Shown: positions 1 through 9,266 of the stretch, piece after piece
How positions within the stretch are numbered: position 1 is the stretch's first letter
How the letters are laid out: each line of letters begins with the position of its first letter
Source: Mycolicibacterium tusciae JS617
Lineage (GTDB): Bacteria > Actinomycetota > Actinomycetes > Mycobacteriales > Mycobacteriaceae
Direction of reading: 5' to 3'
Assembly (NCBI RefSeq): GCF_000243415.2
Contig: NZ_KI912270.1
Coordinates: forward strand, 1,178,001 to 1,242,000
DNA: 64,000 nt
Notes under the pieces: generated by a model
Databases searched by the model: none
What the model was told of the DNA's origin: nothing
Seen by the model: the letters and a program-made list of their open reading frames with translations, nothing else
Made by a program: the position numbers and the translations under genes

Positions 1-226
1 GACCAAACTCCTGGCCGCTACCGACTACATCGAGAAGGCGGGACCGGTGGTGCGGGTGGCGAGCAACCTGACCTCCGACGCCAAGCTCGACTGGTCGACG
101 GCGTCGGACCTGCTGCCGCTGGCCGCCGAACACCCGCGCGAGGTCGTCAAACTCGCCGAACAGTACGGCGTGACGTCGTCGATCGGGCGTCTACAGAAGG
201 CCTTGGACGACCTGCCCAACCGCTAG
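1..226 (+). CDS. 5'-3' exonuclease family protein, C-terminal end (partial)
   Basis: Only the last 74 residues are in the window (frame starts at base 2, stop TAG at 224-226). The tail reads as helical, ends in ALDDLPNR, and resembles the C-terminal end of the mycobacterial 5'-3' exonuclease (Rv2090 type, related to the nuclease domain of DNA polymerase I), which sits at this place next to the DUF4333 gene and helY in M. tuberculosis. No catalytic residues are visible because the N-terminal nuclease core lies outside. The stop codon directly abuts the stop of the convergent DUF4333 gene at 227. Family assignment rests on synteny and remembered similarity of the tail. Confidence 0.65.
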   Translation, partial: TKLLAATDYIEKAGPVVRVASNLTSDAKLDWSTASDLLPLAAEHPREVVKLAEQYGVTSSIGRLQKALDDLPNR

Positions 227-1060
227 TTACTTGGGACGGCCAACCTCGTAGGTGCCGCTGTCGTCCTGGAATGTCACGGTCACCTGACGCTTGGTGCCGT
301 CGATGCTGACCTCACAGTCGAAGGTGCCGCCCTTCTCGACCGTGGGGTTCTGACCGTCATTGCATTTCACGTTCTGAACGTTCTTGGCACCGTAGCCGTC
401 GGCCTCATCGGTCAGCACCCGCTGCACGCCGGTCTGCGCCGCATCGATATCGAGTTTGGTGGTGACGAAGAAGCCGGGCTTCCAGAACCCCATGACGAGT
501 ACGACGGCGACGATGACCGCCGCCAGTAGGCCGATCACCCCGCCAATCACCGCGAGTGAGCGCTTGGACCCCTCCTCGGTGCCCGGGGCGACGCCGTAGG
601 AGCCCGGCTGACCGAATTGCCCCGGCTGCTGAGGGTATTGGCCCGGCTGGCCGTATTGGCCTGGCTGCTGACCGTACTGGCCGGGCTGACCGGGCTGGCC
701 GTACTGCGTCGCGTACTGGCTCGACGGGTCGTAGCCGGGCTGCGCGTATTGACCCTGCTGCGGGTAGGCCTGCGGGTTGTACTCGGTGGGCTGCTGATAC
801 TCCTGGGGCGGCTGATAGGCCGGCTGCTGCGGGTATTGGGGGTACTGCTGCTGTTGCGTTGCGTCGTACGCCGGTGGCTGCCACTGCGGCGCGGCGGTGG
901 TGGGCTCGGTGCCCGCGGGCTGTGACTGCCACGGCTGATTGGCTGGCTGATTGGCTGGCTGATTGGCCGACGGATCGCTCGACGGCTGCTCCGCCGGCTG
1001 GTCCGGCTGCTGGCCGCCGGTCCAATGCTGCGTCGGGTCAGATCCCTGCGGTCCGCTCAT
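227..1060 (-). CDS. DUF4333 membrane protein with Pro/Gln-rich N-terminus
   Basis: 277 residues, Rv2091c-like by position. Residues 1-165 are low complexity, rich in Pro, Gln, Gly and Tyr, with NQPA and PGQYGQ repeats, and are probably cytoplasmic and disordered. One membrane helix follows at about 168-191, then a C-terminal extracytoplasmic domain (about 199-277) of DUF4333 type with two cysteines (C233, C249) that could form a disulfide. This arrangement is common in mycobacterial envelope proteins of unknown function. Convergent with the exonuclease gene (stops adjacent) and upstream of nothing on its strand except helY, which ends 60 bp before its start. Confidence 0.85.
   Translation of the reverse strand: MSGPQGSDPTQHWTGGQQPDQPAEQPSSDPSANQPANQPANQPWQSQPAGTEPTTAAPQWQPPAYDATQQQQYPQYPQQPAYQPPQEYQQPTEYNPQAYPQQGQYAQPGYDPSSQYATQYGQPGQPGQYGQQPGQYGQPGQYPQQPGQFGQPGSYGVAPGTEEGSKRSLAVIGGVIGLLAAVIVAVVLVMGFWKPGFFVTTKLDIDAAQTGVQRVLTDEADGYGAKNVQNVKCNDGQNPTVEKGGTFDCEVSIDGTKRQVTVTFQDDSGTYEVGRPK
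937..967. repeat. 12-bp tandem repeat inside the DUF4333 gene
   Basis: Two full copies and one partial copy of gattggctggct, encoding the repeated NQPA segment on the minus strand. In-frame, so copy changes would only lengthen or shorten the disordered N-terminus. Confidence 0.9.
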
Positions 1061-1120
1061 TTCACTCCTTGATCACCGCGGCTGAGCCGCGCGTACACCG
1101 GTGCTCTGCTTGCGCACACA

Positions 1121-3910
1121 CTACCCCGCATCAACAGCAACGACGCCGCGCCGAACATCGTTGATCGCGCGTTTCGCGGTAGCCCGCAGTCCGGGGTCGG
1201 GTGCGGCGTTTCGCACTTGGTCGAGCAGGTCAAGAACTTGTCGGCACCAGCGTACGAAATCACCCGCCGATAACGGAGACCCGGCGCCTGCGGCATCAGA
1301 GGCAGCAAGTGCCGTCGTGAGGTCTCCGGTGGCGGCCCAGCGATAGACGGCCGGAACGAAGCCTTCGTCGGGCTCGCGGCTGTGGCTGATGCGATGGCGC
1401 CCTTCGTCGGCCCGAAGTTCGCTCCACAGCCTGCGCGTCTGATTCAGCGCACGTCGCAACTTGCCTGTCGGGATGTCGACACCGCCCGGGACGGTCGGCG
1501 TGTCGCCGCGCGTCTCGTACAGCACCGCCGACAACACCGCAGCCAACTCCGGGGCGTCCAGGCCTTCCCAAATGCCGCTGCGCAGCGACTCGGCGACCAA
1601 CAGGTCGCTCTCGCTGTATATCCGCGCCAGCAGGCGACCGTCGTCGGTGACTTTCGGGTCGCCGTCACCGTCTCCTGCGTCGATGAATCCGCGCTCGGTC
1701 AGCAGCACCACGATTCGGTCGAACGTGCGTGCCAGCGAGTTCGTCGCCGCAGCGACCTTCTGGCGGATCTGTTCGTTGTCACGTTCGACGCGCAGATACC
1801 GTTCGGCAAGCCGCGCCTTCTCCTCGCGGTCACCCAACTTGTGTGCCGGGTGCCTGCGGACCTGCTCGCGCAGCGACGCCAGTTCGGGATCGATGTCACG
1901 TTCGGTGGGTTCTCCACTGCGCTTGCGCTTCGAAGACGGGACGTCGAGTCCGGCGGCCGCCGACAGCAGCGCCGAGGCGAGATCGCGCCGCGCGCGCGGA
2001 TTGCGGTGTTCGACGCGCTTGGGCAGGGTCATGGACCCGAGCGGTGCGGACGCCCCCGAGTAGTCCGCGGACGAAATCCGCCCTGCCCACCGGTGTTCGG
2101 TCAATACCAGCGGCCGCGGATCATCGCTGTCGCGCGCCGGTTCCAGAACCACGGCCAGCCCGCCGCGCCTGCCCTGGGTGATGGTGATGATGTCGCCGCG
2201 GCGCAGCGACCCGAGCGCATCGTTGGCCGCCTTGCGCCGGTGCAGCCGCGACGCTCGAGACTGAGCTCGCTCGCGTTCGGAGATCTGCAGCCGCAGCCGC
2301 ACGTACTCCAGTATCGGAATCTCGCCTTCGGCCCGAGGTGACGGCGCGCCGTCGGCAAGTTCGGCGGCGATCTCTTCCAGCATCTTCTCGCCGCGCTCGA
2401 TGCCTCGCACCAAACCCACCACCGACCGGTCCGCCTGGTATTGCGCGAACGAACTCTCCAGCAGCTTGTGCGCCTGCGCAGGTCCCATCTGGTGTACCAG
2501 GTTGATGGTCATGTTGTACGACGGCGCAAAGGAACTGCGCAGCGGGAAGGTACGGGTGGACGCGAGTCCGGCCACTTCGGCCGGGTCGACGGTGCTGTCG
2601 TTAGGAGTCCACAGCACCACCGCGTGGCCCTCCACGTCGATGCCCCTTCGTCCCGCGCGGCCGGTCAGCTGGGTGTACTCCCCCGGGGTCAACGGCATGT
2701 GCTGCTCGCCGTTGAACTTCACGAGGCGCTCGAGCACCACCGTCCTCGCCGGCATGTTGATACCCAAAGCCAGTGTCTCCGTGGCGAAGACAGCCTTCAC
2801 CAGCCCAGCGACGAAGAGTTCCTCGACGGTGTGGCGGAACACCGGCAACATGCCCGCATGGTGGGCCGCCAGTCCGCGCAGCAACCCTTCGCGCCATTCG
2901 TGGTAGTCGAGGATGACCAGGTCGGCCTCGGGCAGGTCGGCACATCGGCGATCGATCACCTCGGCGATGCGAGCGCGTTCGGAGTTGGTGGTGAGGCGCA
3001 GCGACGAGCGCAGACACTGCTTCACCGCAGCGTCGCAACCGGCCCGCGAGAAGATGAAGGTGATTGCGGGCAGCAGCTCCTCACGCTCCAGGGTGCCGAT
3101 CACGTCGGGCCTGCTCGGACCCCGGTAGATGCTCGGGCGTCCCCGGTTGCGGCCGCGGCCCCGCGGCTGCCAGTCGGCGAGCCGATCCGCTTCGAGGCGG
3201 TGTGAGATATGGCGCAACAACTCTGGATCGACAAGCAGTTCGCGCCCCGATTTCCGCGCGCCCGTCGCGCGGTAATCGAACAGGTCGAACACCCGCTTGC
3301 CCACCATGACGTGCTGCCACAACGGCACGGGACGGTGCTCGTCGACCACCACCGTGGTGTCGCCGCGCACGGTCTGGATCCAGCCGCCGAACTCTTCGGC
3401 GTTGCTCACCGTGGCCGAAAGGCTCACCAGCAGCACGTCGTCAGGGAGATGCAGGATCACCTCTTCCCAGACCGCGCCGCGCATGCGGTCGGCCAGGAAA
3501 TGGACCTCGTCCATCACGACATGCGAAAGCCCATGCAGCGTCGGGGAATTCGCATAGAGCATGTTTCGCAGCACTTCGGTGGTCATCACGACGACGTCGG
3601 CGTTGCCGTTGATCGACTGGTCACCGGTGAGCAAGCCGATCTTCTCCGCACCGTATCGGCGTGCCAGGTCGTTGTGCTTCTGGTTACTCAGCGCCTTGAT
3701 TGGTGTGGTGTAGAAACACTTCCGACCCGCTGCCAGCGCCAGGTGCACCGCGAACTCGCCCACCACCGTCTTCCCGGCGCCTGTCGGTGCGCAGACCAGG
3801 ACGCCGTGTCCGTTCTCAAGCGCTTCGCAGGCGGTCCGCTGGAAGGGATCGAGACTAAACGGCAGCTGCTCGGTGAAACCCGCCAGCGGTCCGCTAGGTG
3901 ACGTCGTCAT
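1121..3910 (-). CDS. helY: HelY, Ski2-like DEVH RNA/DNA helicase
   Basis: 929 residues from the ATG at 3910; M. tuberculosis HelY is about 906. Superfamily 2 helicase: Walker A APTGAGKT at 41-48, DEVH box at 134-137, SAT-like motif LSATVSN, and motif [12 protein letters not shown]. The middle and C-terminal parts resemble Ski2/Mtr4 accessory domains, suggesting RNA unwinding. The reading frame continues further upstream, but the chosen ATG lies in the tatC stop region (17-bp overlap with tatC), typical translational coupling, and gives the family N-terminus. Last gene of the pafB-pafC-tatA-tatC-helY operon. Confidence 0.93.
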   Translation of the reverse strand: MTTSPSGPLAGFTEQLPFSLDPFQRTACEALENGHGVLVCAPTGAGKTVVGEFAVHLALAAGRKCFYTTPIKALSNQKHNDLARRYGAEKIGLLTGDQSINGNADVVVMTTEVLRNMLYANSPTLHGLSHVVMDEVHFLADRMRGAVWEEVILHLPDDVLLVSLSATVSNAEEFGGWIQTVRGDTTVVVDEHRPVPLWQHVMVGKRVFDLFDYRATGARKSGRELLVDPELLRHISHRLEADRLADWQPRGRGRNRGRPSIYRGPSRPDVIGTLEREELLPAITFIFSRAGCDAAVKQCLRSSLRLTTNSERARIAEVIDRRCADLPEADLVILDYHEWREGLLRGLAAHHAGMLPVFRHTVEELFVAGLVKAVFATETLALGINMPARTVVLERLVKFNGEQHMPLTPGEYTQLTGRAGRRGIDVEGHAVVLWTPNDSTVDPAEVAGLASTRTFPLRSSFAPSYNMTINLVHQMGPAQAHKLLESSFAQYQADRSVVGLVRGIERGEKMLEEIAAELADGAPSPRAEGEIPILEYVRLRLQISERERAQSRASRLHRRKAANDALGSLRRGDIITITQGRRGGLAVVLEPARDSDDPRPLVLTEHRWAGRISSADYSGASAPLGSMTLPKRVEHRNPRARRDLASALLSAAAGLDVPSSKRKRSGEPTERDIDPELASLREQVRRHPAHKLGDREEKARLAERYLRVERDNEQIRQKVAAATNSLARTFDRIVVLLTERGFIDAGDGDGDPKVTDDGRLLARIYSESDLLVAESLRSGIWEGLDAPELAAVLSAVLYETRGDTPTVPGGVDIPTGKLRRALNQTRRLWSELRADEGRHRISHSREPDEGFVPAVYRWAATGDLTTALAASDAAGAGSPLSAGDFVRWCRQVLDLLDQVRNAAPDPGLRATAKRAINDVRRGVVAVDAG

Positions 3911-4844
3911 CGACCACGAGCCGGCCCGACGTCGGCACGGCGGTAGGCGTGTCGATCTGCTCGACACCGCCGATGGGGGCCGCCTCCTCGTCGGGAACCT
4001 CTTGGAGGGCAACACGGCGCGCCTTGCGCTTATCGTGAATGCGAGCGATCTGGATCGCGAACTCGAGCAGCACCGTCAGGGCCATCGCCAGTGCGAGCAT
4101 CGAGAACGGATCCGAGCCCGGGGTGAAGAACGCGGCGAACACGAAGAGCCCGAAGATCATGCCGCGGCGCCATGCCTTGAGCCGCTCATAAGGCAGGATC
4201 CCGACGAAGTTCAGCATGACGATGAGCAGCGGGAATTCGAAGCTGAAGCCGAACACCAGCAGCAGGTTGATCAGAAATCCGAAGTACTGGTCGCCGGACA
4301 ACGCGGTGACCTGCACATCGTTGCCGACAGTCAGCAGGAACCCGAGCGCCGTCGACAACACCACGTACGCCAGGATCGCGCCGGTGATGAAGAGCACTGC
4401 GCCGACGACCACGAACGCGATGGCGAATCGCCGTTCCTTCTTGTAGAGGCCCGGGGTGATGAACGCCCACAGGTGATACAGCCAGACGGGGCAGGCCATC
4501 ACGATGCCCGCGGTCAGTGAGACCTTCAGACGCAGCATGAACTGGTCGAACGGCGCGGTGGCGAGCAACCGGCAGGCACCGTCGGGTGCGATGGTGGCGC
4601 GGTCAGACGCGGGCAGCGCGCAGTAGGGCCCCCGCAGCCAGTCCCCCAGGCTGGGCAGCCCGAAGACACCGTGGCTGTACCAGAAGAAGCCCAGGATGGT
4701 CGTGACGACGATCGCGCCGGCCGCGAGTAGTAGCCGTGTCCGCAGCTCGTGCAGATGCTCGACCAGCGACATGGTGCCGTCGGGGTTGACCTGCGAACGA
4801 CGCCGACGAGGGTCGAGCTTTTTGAAGATTCCGGGGGTCTGCAC
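3894..4844 (-). CDS. tatC: TatC, twin-arginine translocase subunit
   Basis: 316 residues with six predicted membrane helices and the TatC hallmark near the N-terminus ([13 protein letters not shown]), plus the conserved cytoplasmic-loop segment P-x-x-Y near [13 protein letters not shown]. TatC forms the twin-arginine signal receptor in the cytoplasmic membrane and works with TatA. The C-terminal tail is hydrophilic and acidic, as in mycobacteria. It lies 50 bp downstream of tatA and overlaps the helY start by 17 bp, so the three are cotranscribed. At least one likely client, the Tat-signal protein at 58430-59989, is in this window. Confidence 0.96.
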   Translation of the reverse strand: MQTPGIFKKLDPRRRRSQVNPDGTMSLVEHLHELRTRLLLAAGAIVVTTILGFFWYSHGVFGLPSLGDWLRGPYCALPASDRATIAPDGACRLLATAPFDQFMLRLKVSLTAGIVMACPVWLYHLWAFITPGLYKKERRFAIAFVVVGAVLFITGAILAYVVLSTALGFLLTVGNDVQVTALSGDQYFGFLINLLLVFGFSFEFPLLIVMLNFVGILPYERLKAWRRGMIFGLFVFAAFFTPGSDPFSMLALAMALTVLLEFAIQIARIHDKRKARRVALQEVPDEEAAPIGGVEQIDTPTAVPTSGRLVVDDDVT

Positions 4845-4894
4845 GGCGATGCCTATGACGCGGCGTTACGCCGCGCTCGGTTGGTCTGCGTCGG

Positions 4895-5146
4895 TCAGGC
4901 CGGCCGCTGGTCCGGCGGCGCGGTCTCCGGTGCCGGCGCAGCCGGGGAGTCGGCGCGTTCCGAGGCGATCGGGGTTGCAGACGGCGTGTCCGGCTTGGCG
5001 TCGGACTGCATCTCCTTGATCTCGGACTTGAAGATGCGCATCGACTTGCCCAGCGAACGTGCCGCGTCCGGGAGCTTCTTGGCACCGAAGAGCAGCACGA
5101 ATACGGCGATGACGATCAGCCAATGCCAGGGTTGTAGAGAACCCAA
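4895..5146 (-). CDS. tatA: TatA, twin-arginine translocase pore subunit
   Basis: 83 residues if started at the TTG at 5146, equal to the length I recall for M. tuberculosis TatA, beginning (M)[14 protein letters not shown] sequence at 5155-5159 lies 8 nt before that TTG, whereas the upstream in-frame GTG at 5153-5155 overlaps this ribosome site, so TTG is the better start. The protein has one N-terminal membrane helix, the hinge [17 protein letters not shown], an amphipathic helix, and an Ala/Pro-rich acidic tail. TatA oligomerises to let folded proteins across the membrane. 29 bp after pafC. Confidence 0.95.
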   Translation of the reverse strand: MGSLQPWHWLIVIAVFVLLFGAKKLPDAARSLGKSMRIFKSEIKEMQSDAKPDTPSATPIASERADSPAAPAPETAPPDQRPA

Positions 5147-5154
5147 TTTGGTCA

Positions 5155-5159
5155 CCTCC
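5155..5159 (-). promoter_or_regulatory. tatA Shine-Dalgarno site
   Basis: GGAGG on the minus strand, 8 nt from the TTG at 5146 and overlapping the competing GTG. It decides the start in favour of TTG. Confidence 0.75.
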
Positions 5160-5175
5160 AGACGACGGGCTCAGT

Positions 5176-6153
5176 CTACCCGGCCTCAGCATCTACATCT
5201 GCGTATGCGCTGAGCGCCGCAGCGGCGGATTCTCGAACCCGCACGGCCAGCGACTCGGGCGCGAGCACCCGCACCGCCGAACCGAAGCCGAGCACGAACC
5301 GCGTCATCCAATCCTCGGAGGCATAGGTCATCGCCGCCTCACAGGCGCCGTCGGGCAGTTCCCGGAGCTCCCGCAGCGGGTAGTAATCGAACATCCACGA
5401 TGCCGACCGCTCGATGAGAAGCGTGGCCGACGGCAGCGATGGGTCGGCGTCGAACAGCGACGTGTCCGGGCCGGCCTGCACCGCAGGTGGCGGCGGAGCC
5501 GACGGTTCGTCGAGGACGCGAGCGTCGACGATGCGGTCGAAGCGGAACAGCCGCACCCCCTCGGCCGAACGGCACCATGCCTCCAGGTAGCTGTGGTCGG
5601 CGACCAGGACGATCCGAATGGGGTCGACGATGCGGCTGGACAACATGTCGTGGGACGCCGAGTAATACTCGATCGCCAACGCACGTCCGTCTCGCGCCGC
5701 CGCCCGCACTGCGGCGGCGGCCTCACTTTCGGCGGGGGCAGGTTCGTCGACCGCCGCCGCCATGCCATCGCCGTGCCCAACGAGTCCCGCGGCCGATTCG
5801 ATCTTCGCGATCGCGCTGCGGGCGGCTTCCGGGTCGACCATGCCGGGCACGTCGGCGAGCGCACGCAACGCCACCAGGACGCCGGTCGCCTCCGGCGATG
5901 TCAGCCGCAGCGGATGGTCGATACCGGCACTGAAGGTGACTTCGATTGTGTCGCCGGAGAATTCGAAGTCGATCAGGTCCCCGGGGCCGTAGCCGGGCAA
6001 ACCGCACATCCACAGCTGATTGAGGTCGTCGCGCAGCTGCTTGACGCTGACGCCGAGGTCGGAGGCCGCCTCGGCGTAGGTGATCCTCGGGTTGGCCTGG
6101 AAGTACGGAACCATGTTCAGCAGCCGCACCAGCCGCGTCGATATCGCGGTCAT
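5176..6153 (-). CDS. pafC: PafC, WYL-domain transcriptional activator subunit
   Basis: 325 residues from the ATG at 6153, which shares the ATGA overlap with the pafB stop. It begins with a winged-helix DNA-binding segment (about 1-60) followed by a WYL domain containing the stretch around LAIEYYSASHDML and a WCX-type C-terminal extension. PafC is paralogous to PafB; together they act as one activator of the LexA/RecA-independent DNA damage response in mycobacteria, according to published work on PafBC. An apparent longer reading frame runs back into pafB and is a shadow. Confidence 0.95.
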   Translation of the reverse strand: MTAISTRLVRLLNMVPYFQANPRITYAEAASDLGVSVKQLRDDLNQLWMCGLPGYGPGDLIDFEFSGDTIEVTFSAGIDHPLRLTSPEATGVLVALRALADVPGMVDPEAARSAIAKIESAAGLVGHGDGMAAAVDEPAPAESEAAAAVRAAARDGRALAIEYYSASHDMLSSRIVDPIRIVLVADHSYLEAWCRSAEGVRLFRFDRIVDARVLDEPSAPPPPAVQAGPDTSLFDADPSLPSATLLIERSASWMFDYYPLRELRELPDGACEAAMTYASEDWMTRFVLGFGSAVRVLAPESLAVRVRESAAAALSAYADVDAEAG

Positions 6154-7154
6154 GCGCGCACCTCGTCTGCCTGTTCTGCCTGTGCACGCAGCCGGTCCAA
6201 CACATCGGCGCGCAGGGCCTCGGGCTCCAGGGCGACCGCGTCGGGACCATAGCTCGCGACCTCGCGGGCGAGCCTGTCGATCATTCCGACGTCCAGCTCG
6301 ATCTCCTCGCCGGCTCGGCCGCCGAGGATGCGCGGGCCCAAGACCGTCGCTCGGCGCCGCAGCGCGGTGGCGCGGCCGTCGGCCACCCACACCTTCGCCT
6401 GCCCGCTGGTCGGAAACTCGCCCACCGCGCGGTCGACGATTTCTCGCAAATCGATCCCCTCGGGCCGCTGCACCGCCCCGAGCGGGCCGATCGCCTCCAC
6501 CTCGGCTCCGATGCGGGACAGCCTGAAGGTGCGGACGGCGTCGCGGTCGCGGTCGTGTCCGACCAGGTACCAGCGCCCCTTGTTGGTGACCACTCCCCAC
6601 GGTTCGACGGTTCGCGTGACATAGGGATCGCTGCGCGACGAGCGATGAGAAAACTGGACCGCATGCCCGGAGTCGATGGCGGACAACAGAATTCCCAGCA
6701 CCTCCTCCGATCCGCGCAGGCTGGGCAGCGCCGCGGTCGAGGTGAATGCGATAGCGGCGTCGACAGCCTCGATGTCGGTACCGGCGGCCCTCAACTTGAG
6801 CAGCGCGCCTTGAGTCGCGGTGATGAGCTCCGGAGACTCCCACAGCTGCGTTGCCACGGCGACGGCCGCAGCCTCGTCCCCCGTCAGCTCGACGGCAGGC
6901 AGCGCGTAGGTCTCGCGGTTGATGCGATAACCCTCGGTCGGGTCGGACTGCGAGACGCGGCCGGTCTCCAGCGGGATGCCCAGGTCGCGCAGCTCGTTCT
7001 TGTCGCGTTCGAACATGCGGGAGAACGCCTCGTCGCTGGCGCTGTCGGCGTAGCCGGACACCGTCTCGCGGATCCGCTCGGCGGTGATGAAGCTGCGGGT
7101 CGACAGCAAGGCGATGACAAGGTTCATCAACCGTTCGACTTTGGAAATCGCCAC
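6150..7154 (-). CDS. pafB: PafB, WYL-domain transcriptional activator subunit
   Basis: 334 residues from the GTG at 7154 (start MAISKVERLMNLV), close to the 332 of M. tuberculosis PafB. N-terminal HTH (about 1-65, SKVERLMNLVIALLSTR), WYL domain (about 140-230, VQFSHRSSRSDPYVTRTVEP) and WCX C-terminus. The frame extends 15 codons further upstream, but these are not family-like. A TAAGCT -10 hexamer lies 7 nt before the GTG, so the transcript is probably leaderless. First gene of the operon leading to helY; transcribed away from the methyltransferase at 7177. Confidence 0.95.
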   Translation of the reverse strand: MAISKVERLMNLVIALLSTRSFITAERIRETVSGYADSASDEAFSRMFERDKNELRDLGIPLETGRVSQSDPTEGYRINRETYALPAVELTGDEAAAVAVATQLWESPELITATQGALLKLRAAGTDIEAVDAAIAFTSTAALPSLRGSEEVLGILLSAIDSGHAVQFSHRSSRSDPYVTRTVEPWGVVTNKGRWYLVGHDRDRDAVRTFRLSRIGAEVEAIGPLGAVQRPEGIDLREIVDRAVGEFPTSGQAKVWVADGRATALRRRATVLGPRILGGRAGEEIELDVGMIDRLAREVASYGPDAVALEPEALRADVLDRLRAQAEQADEVRA

Positions 7155-7161
7155 TCGTATG

Positions 7162-7171
7162 AGCTTAGGGT
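7162..7171. promoter_or_regulatory. Overlapping divergent -10 elements, pafB and methyltransferase
   Basis: The ten bases agcttagggt carry TAGGGT on the plus strand (7166-7171, 5 nt before the GTG at 7177) and TAAGCT on the minus strand (7162-7167, 7 nt before the pafB GTG at 7154). Both fit the mycobacterial TANNNT -10 consensus at leaderless spacing. Transcription in one direction should occlude the other. Confidence 0.6.
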
Positions 7172-7176
7172 GAGTC

Positions 7177-7782
7177 GTGGGCAGTCGTTGGCAGGACACC
7201 AGTGCGCCCCGCGGGGACGCCTACGACGAACGCTGGCGCAAACTCGCCGCCGCAGGTCAAGGTATCCACGGTGAGGCCGATCTGATCGAATCCCTGCTGC
7301 GTGAGTCCGGCGGGAGCCGCGTTCTCGATGCGGGCTGCGGCACCGGACGGGTGGCGACCGAGCTGGCGTCGCGCGGATTCTCGGTGGTCGGCCTGGACCT
7401 CGACGAGCAGATGCTGGACGCCGCCCGCGCGAAGGGCCCGCAGCTGACGTGGATCCTGGCCGATCTGAGCGAGGCGAGGGCACACCTGGACACCGAGTTC
7501 GACGTCGTGGTGCTGGCGGGCAACGTGATGATCTTCGTGGAACGCGGGACCGAGGCCACGGTGGTCGAGCAGCTCTCGGCGGGCCTGGTGTCCGGCGGAC
7601 TGTTGGTCGCGGGGTTCGCGCTGACAACTGGACGGCTCACGCTGCAGCGCTACGACGACTACGCGGCGGCTGCAGGCCTGGAATTGGTCGATCGCTGGGC
7701 CAGCTGGGATCGCGAGCCGTTCCACGGCGGCGACTATGCGGTCTCAGTGCACCGACTCACATCGACGCGATCAACCGCTTGA
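7177..7782 (+). CDS. Class I SAM-dependent methyltransferase
   Basis: 201 residues. The Rossmann-type SAM site is clear: motif [13 protein letters not shown] (49-60), an acidic residue after the second strand ([10 protein letters not shown]), and a motif II-like [11 protein letters not shown]. Similar to the ubiE/Coq5-like methyltransferase-12 group; the substrate cannot be told. It lies between pafB and pafA, reads opposite to both, and its last 26 bp overlap the 3' end of pafA (convergent). I recall no counterpart at this place in M. tuberculosis. Confidence 0.85.
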   Translation: MGSRWQDTSAPRGDAYDERWRKLAAAGQGIHGEADLIESLLRESGGSRVLDAGCGTGRVATELASRGFSVVGLDLDEQMLDAARAKGPQLTWILADLSEARAHLDTEFDVVVLAGNVMIFVERGTEATVVEQLSAGLVSGGLLVAGFALTTGRLTLQRYDDYAAAAGLELVDRWASWDREPFHGGDYAVSVHRLTSTRSTA

Positions 7783-9115
7783 CTCGTTCGTCGACCGACC
7801 GGAACGGGTCCTTGCACAGCACGGTGCGCTGGGCCTGATCGTTGAGCTTGAGGTGGACCCAGTCGACGGTGAAGTCGCGGCCGGCTTCCTGTGCGGCGCT
7901 GATGAACTCGCCGCGCAGCTTGGCCCGGGTGGTCTGCGGCGGGGTGTTGACGGCGGCCTCGATCTCCTCATCAGTGGTGATTCGCGCGGCCAGCCCCTTG
8001 CGCTGCAGCAGGTCGAACACACCCCTGCCGCGCTTGATGTCGTGGTAGGCCAGGTCGAGCTGGCTGATCTTCGGATCGGACAACTCCATGTTGTAGCGGT
8101 CCTGGTAGCGCTGGAACAGCTTGCGCTTGATGACCCAGTCGATCTCGGTGTCGACCTTGGCGAAATCCTGACTCTCGACGGCGTCGAGCTGGCGGCCCCA
8201 CAGCTCGACCACCTGCTGGATCTGCGTATTGGGCTCGCGGTTCTGCAGATACTCCACCGCGCGGGCGTAGTACTCACGCTGGATGTCGAGCGCGCTGGCC
8301 TGCCTCCCGCCAGCCAGCCGCACCGGCCGCCGGCCGGTCAGGTCGTGGCTGACCTCGCGGATCGCCCGGATCGGGTTGTCCAGCGAGAAGTCGCGGAACG
8401 CGACGCCTGCTTCGATCATCTCCAGCACCAGCGACGCAGTGCCCACCTTGAGCATGGTGGTCGACTCGCTCATGTTCGAGTCGCCCACGATCACGTGAAG
8501 CCGGCGGTATTTCTCGGCGTCGGCGTGCGGTTCGTCGCGCGTGTTGATGATGGGACGCGACCGCGTCGTCGCCGACGAGACGCCTTCCCAGATGTGCTCG
8601 GCACGCTGGGACAGGCAGAATGTCGCCGCCTTCGGCGTCTGCAGCACCTTGCCCGCGCCGCAGATCAGCTGGCGGGTCACCAGGAACGGCAACAGCACAT
8701 CGGAAATGCGCGAGAACTCGCCCGCTCGCACGATCAGGTAGTTCTCGTGACACCCGTAGGAGTTGCCGGCCGAGTCCGTGTTGTTCTTGAACAGGTAGAT
8801 GTCGCCGCCGATTCCCTCGTCGGCGAGCCGCTGCTCGGCGTCGATCAGCAGGTCTTCCAGCACCCGTTCTCCGGCCCGGTCGTGGGTTACCAGCTGGATG
8901 AGGCTGTCGCACTCGGCGGTGGCGTACTCGGGATGGCTGCCGACATCGAGATACAGCCGCGCACCGTTGCGCAAGAACACGTTCGAACTGCGCCCCCACG
9001 ACACCACGCGCCGGAACAGGTACCGGGCGACCTCGTCGGGGCTCAGCCGACGGTGGCCGTGAAAGGTGCAGGTGACACCGAACTCGGTTTCGATGCCCAT
9101 GATTCGTCGCTGCAC
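7757..9115 (-). CDS. pafA: PafA, Pup--protein ligase
   Basis: 452 residues, the same length as M. tuberculosis PafA. Glutamine-synthetase-like ligase fold; start [13 protein letters not shown] with the catalytic Mg-ATP glutamate E9, and the conserved block [17 protein letters not shown] shared with Dop. It attaches the C-terminal glutamate of Pup to substrate lysines, marking them for the proteasome. The GTG at 9115 is preceded by TAGTCT with a 7-nt gap, so the mRNA is probably leaderless. Transcribed separately from the pup-prcBA operon. Confidence 0.98.
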   Translation of the reverse strand: MQRRIMGIETEFGVTCTFHGHRRLSPDEVARYLFRRVVSWGRSSNVFLRNGARLYLDVGSHPEYATAECDSLIQLVTHDRAGERVLEDLLIDAEQRLADEGIGGDIYLFKNNTDSAGNSYGCHENYLIVRAGEFSRISDVLLPFLVTRQLICGAGKVLQTPKAATFCLSQRAEHIWEGVSSATTRSRPIINTRDEPHADAEKYRRLHVIVGDSNMSESTTMLKVGTASLVLEMIEAGVAFRDFSLDNPIRAIREVSHDLTGRRPVRLAGGRQASALDIQREYYARAVEYLQNREPNTQIQQVVELWGRQLDAVESQDFAKVDTEIDWVIKRKLFQRYQDRYNMELSDPKISQLDLAYHDIKRGRGVFDLLQRKGLAARITTDEEIEAAVNTPPQTTRAKLRGEFISAAQEAGRDFTVDWVHLKLNDQAQRTVLCKDPFRSVDERVKRLIASM

Positions 9116-9122
9116 CTAATCG

Positions 9123-9128
9123 AGACTA
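9123..9128 (-). promoter_or_regulatory. pafA -10 element (leaderless spacing)
   Basis: TAGTCT on the minus strand, ending 7 nt before the GTG start of pafA. No Shine-Dalgarno sequence lies between. Confidence 0.55.
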
Positions 9129-9266
9129 CTGGTTGCTGGCCGGCAGCGGAGTGCAGCCGTGCCGAATGGCGCGGTGGTCGGTACCGATGTCCGCGGATCC
9201 GCGCAGCTGCCACCGCCCCTGTGGATAACTCGAGCGCGCCTGCCAGCCGATCTGTCAGCATGAGGC

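Noticed and set aside
9220..9228. TGTGGATAA, a perfect DnaA-box-like nonamer between pafA and the DUF1023 gene
   Set aside because: It stands alone; an origin needs clusters of such boxes and the neighbouring dnaA/dnaN genes. A single match is expected by chance.
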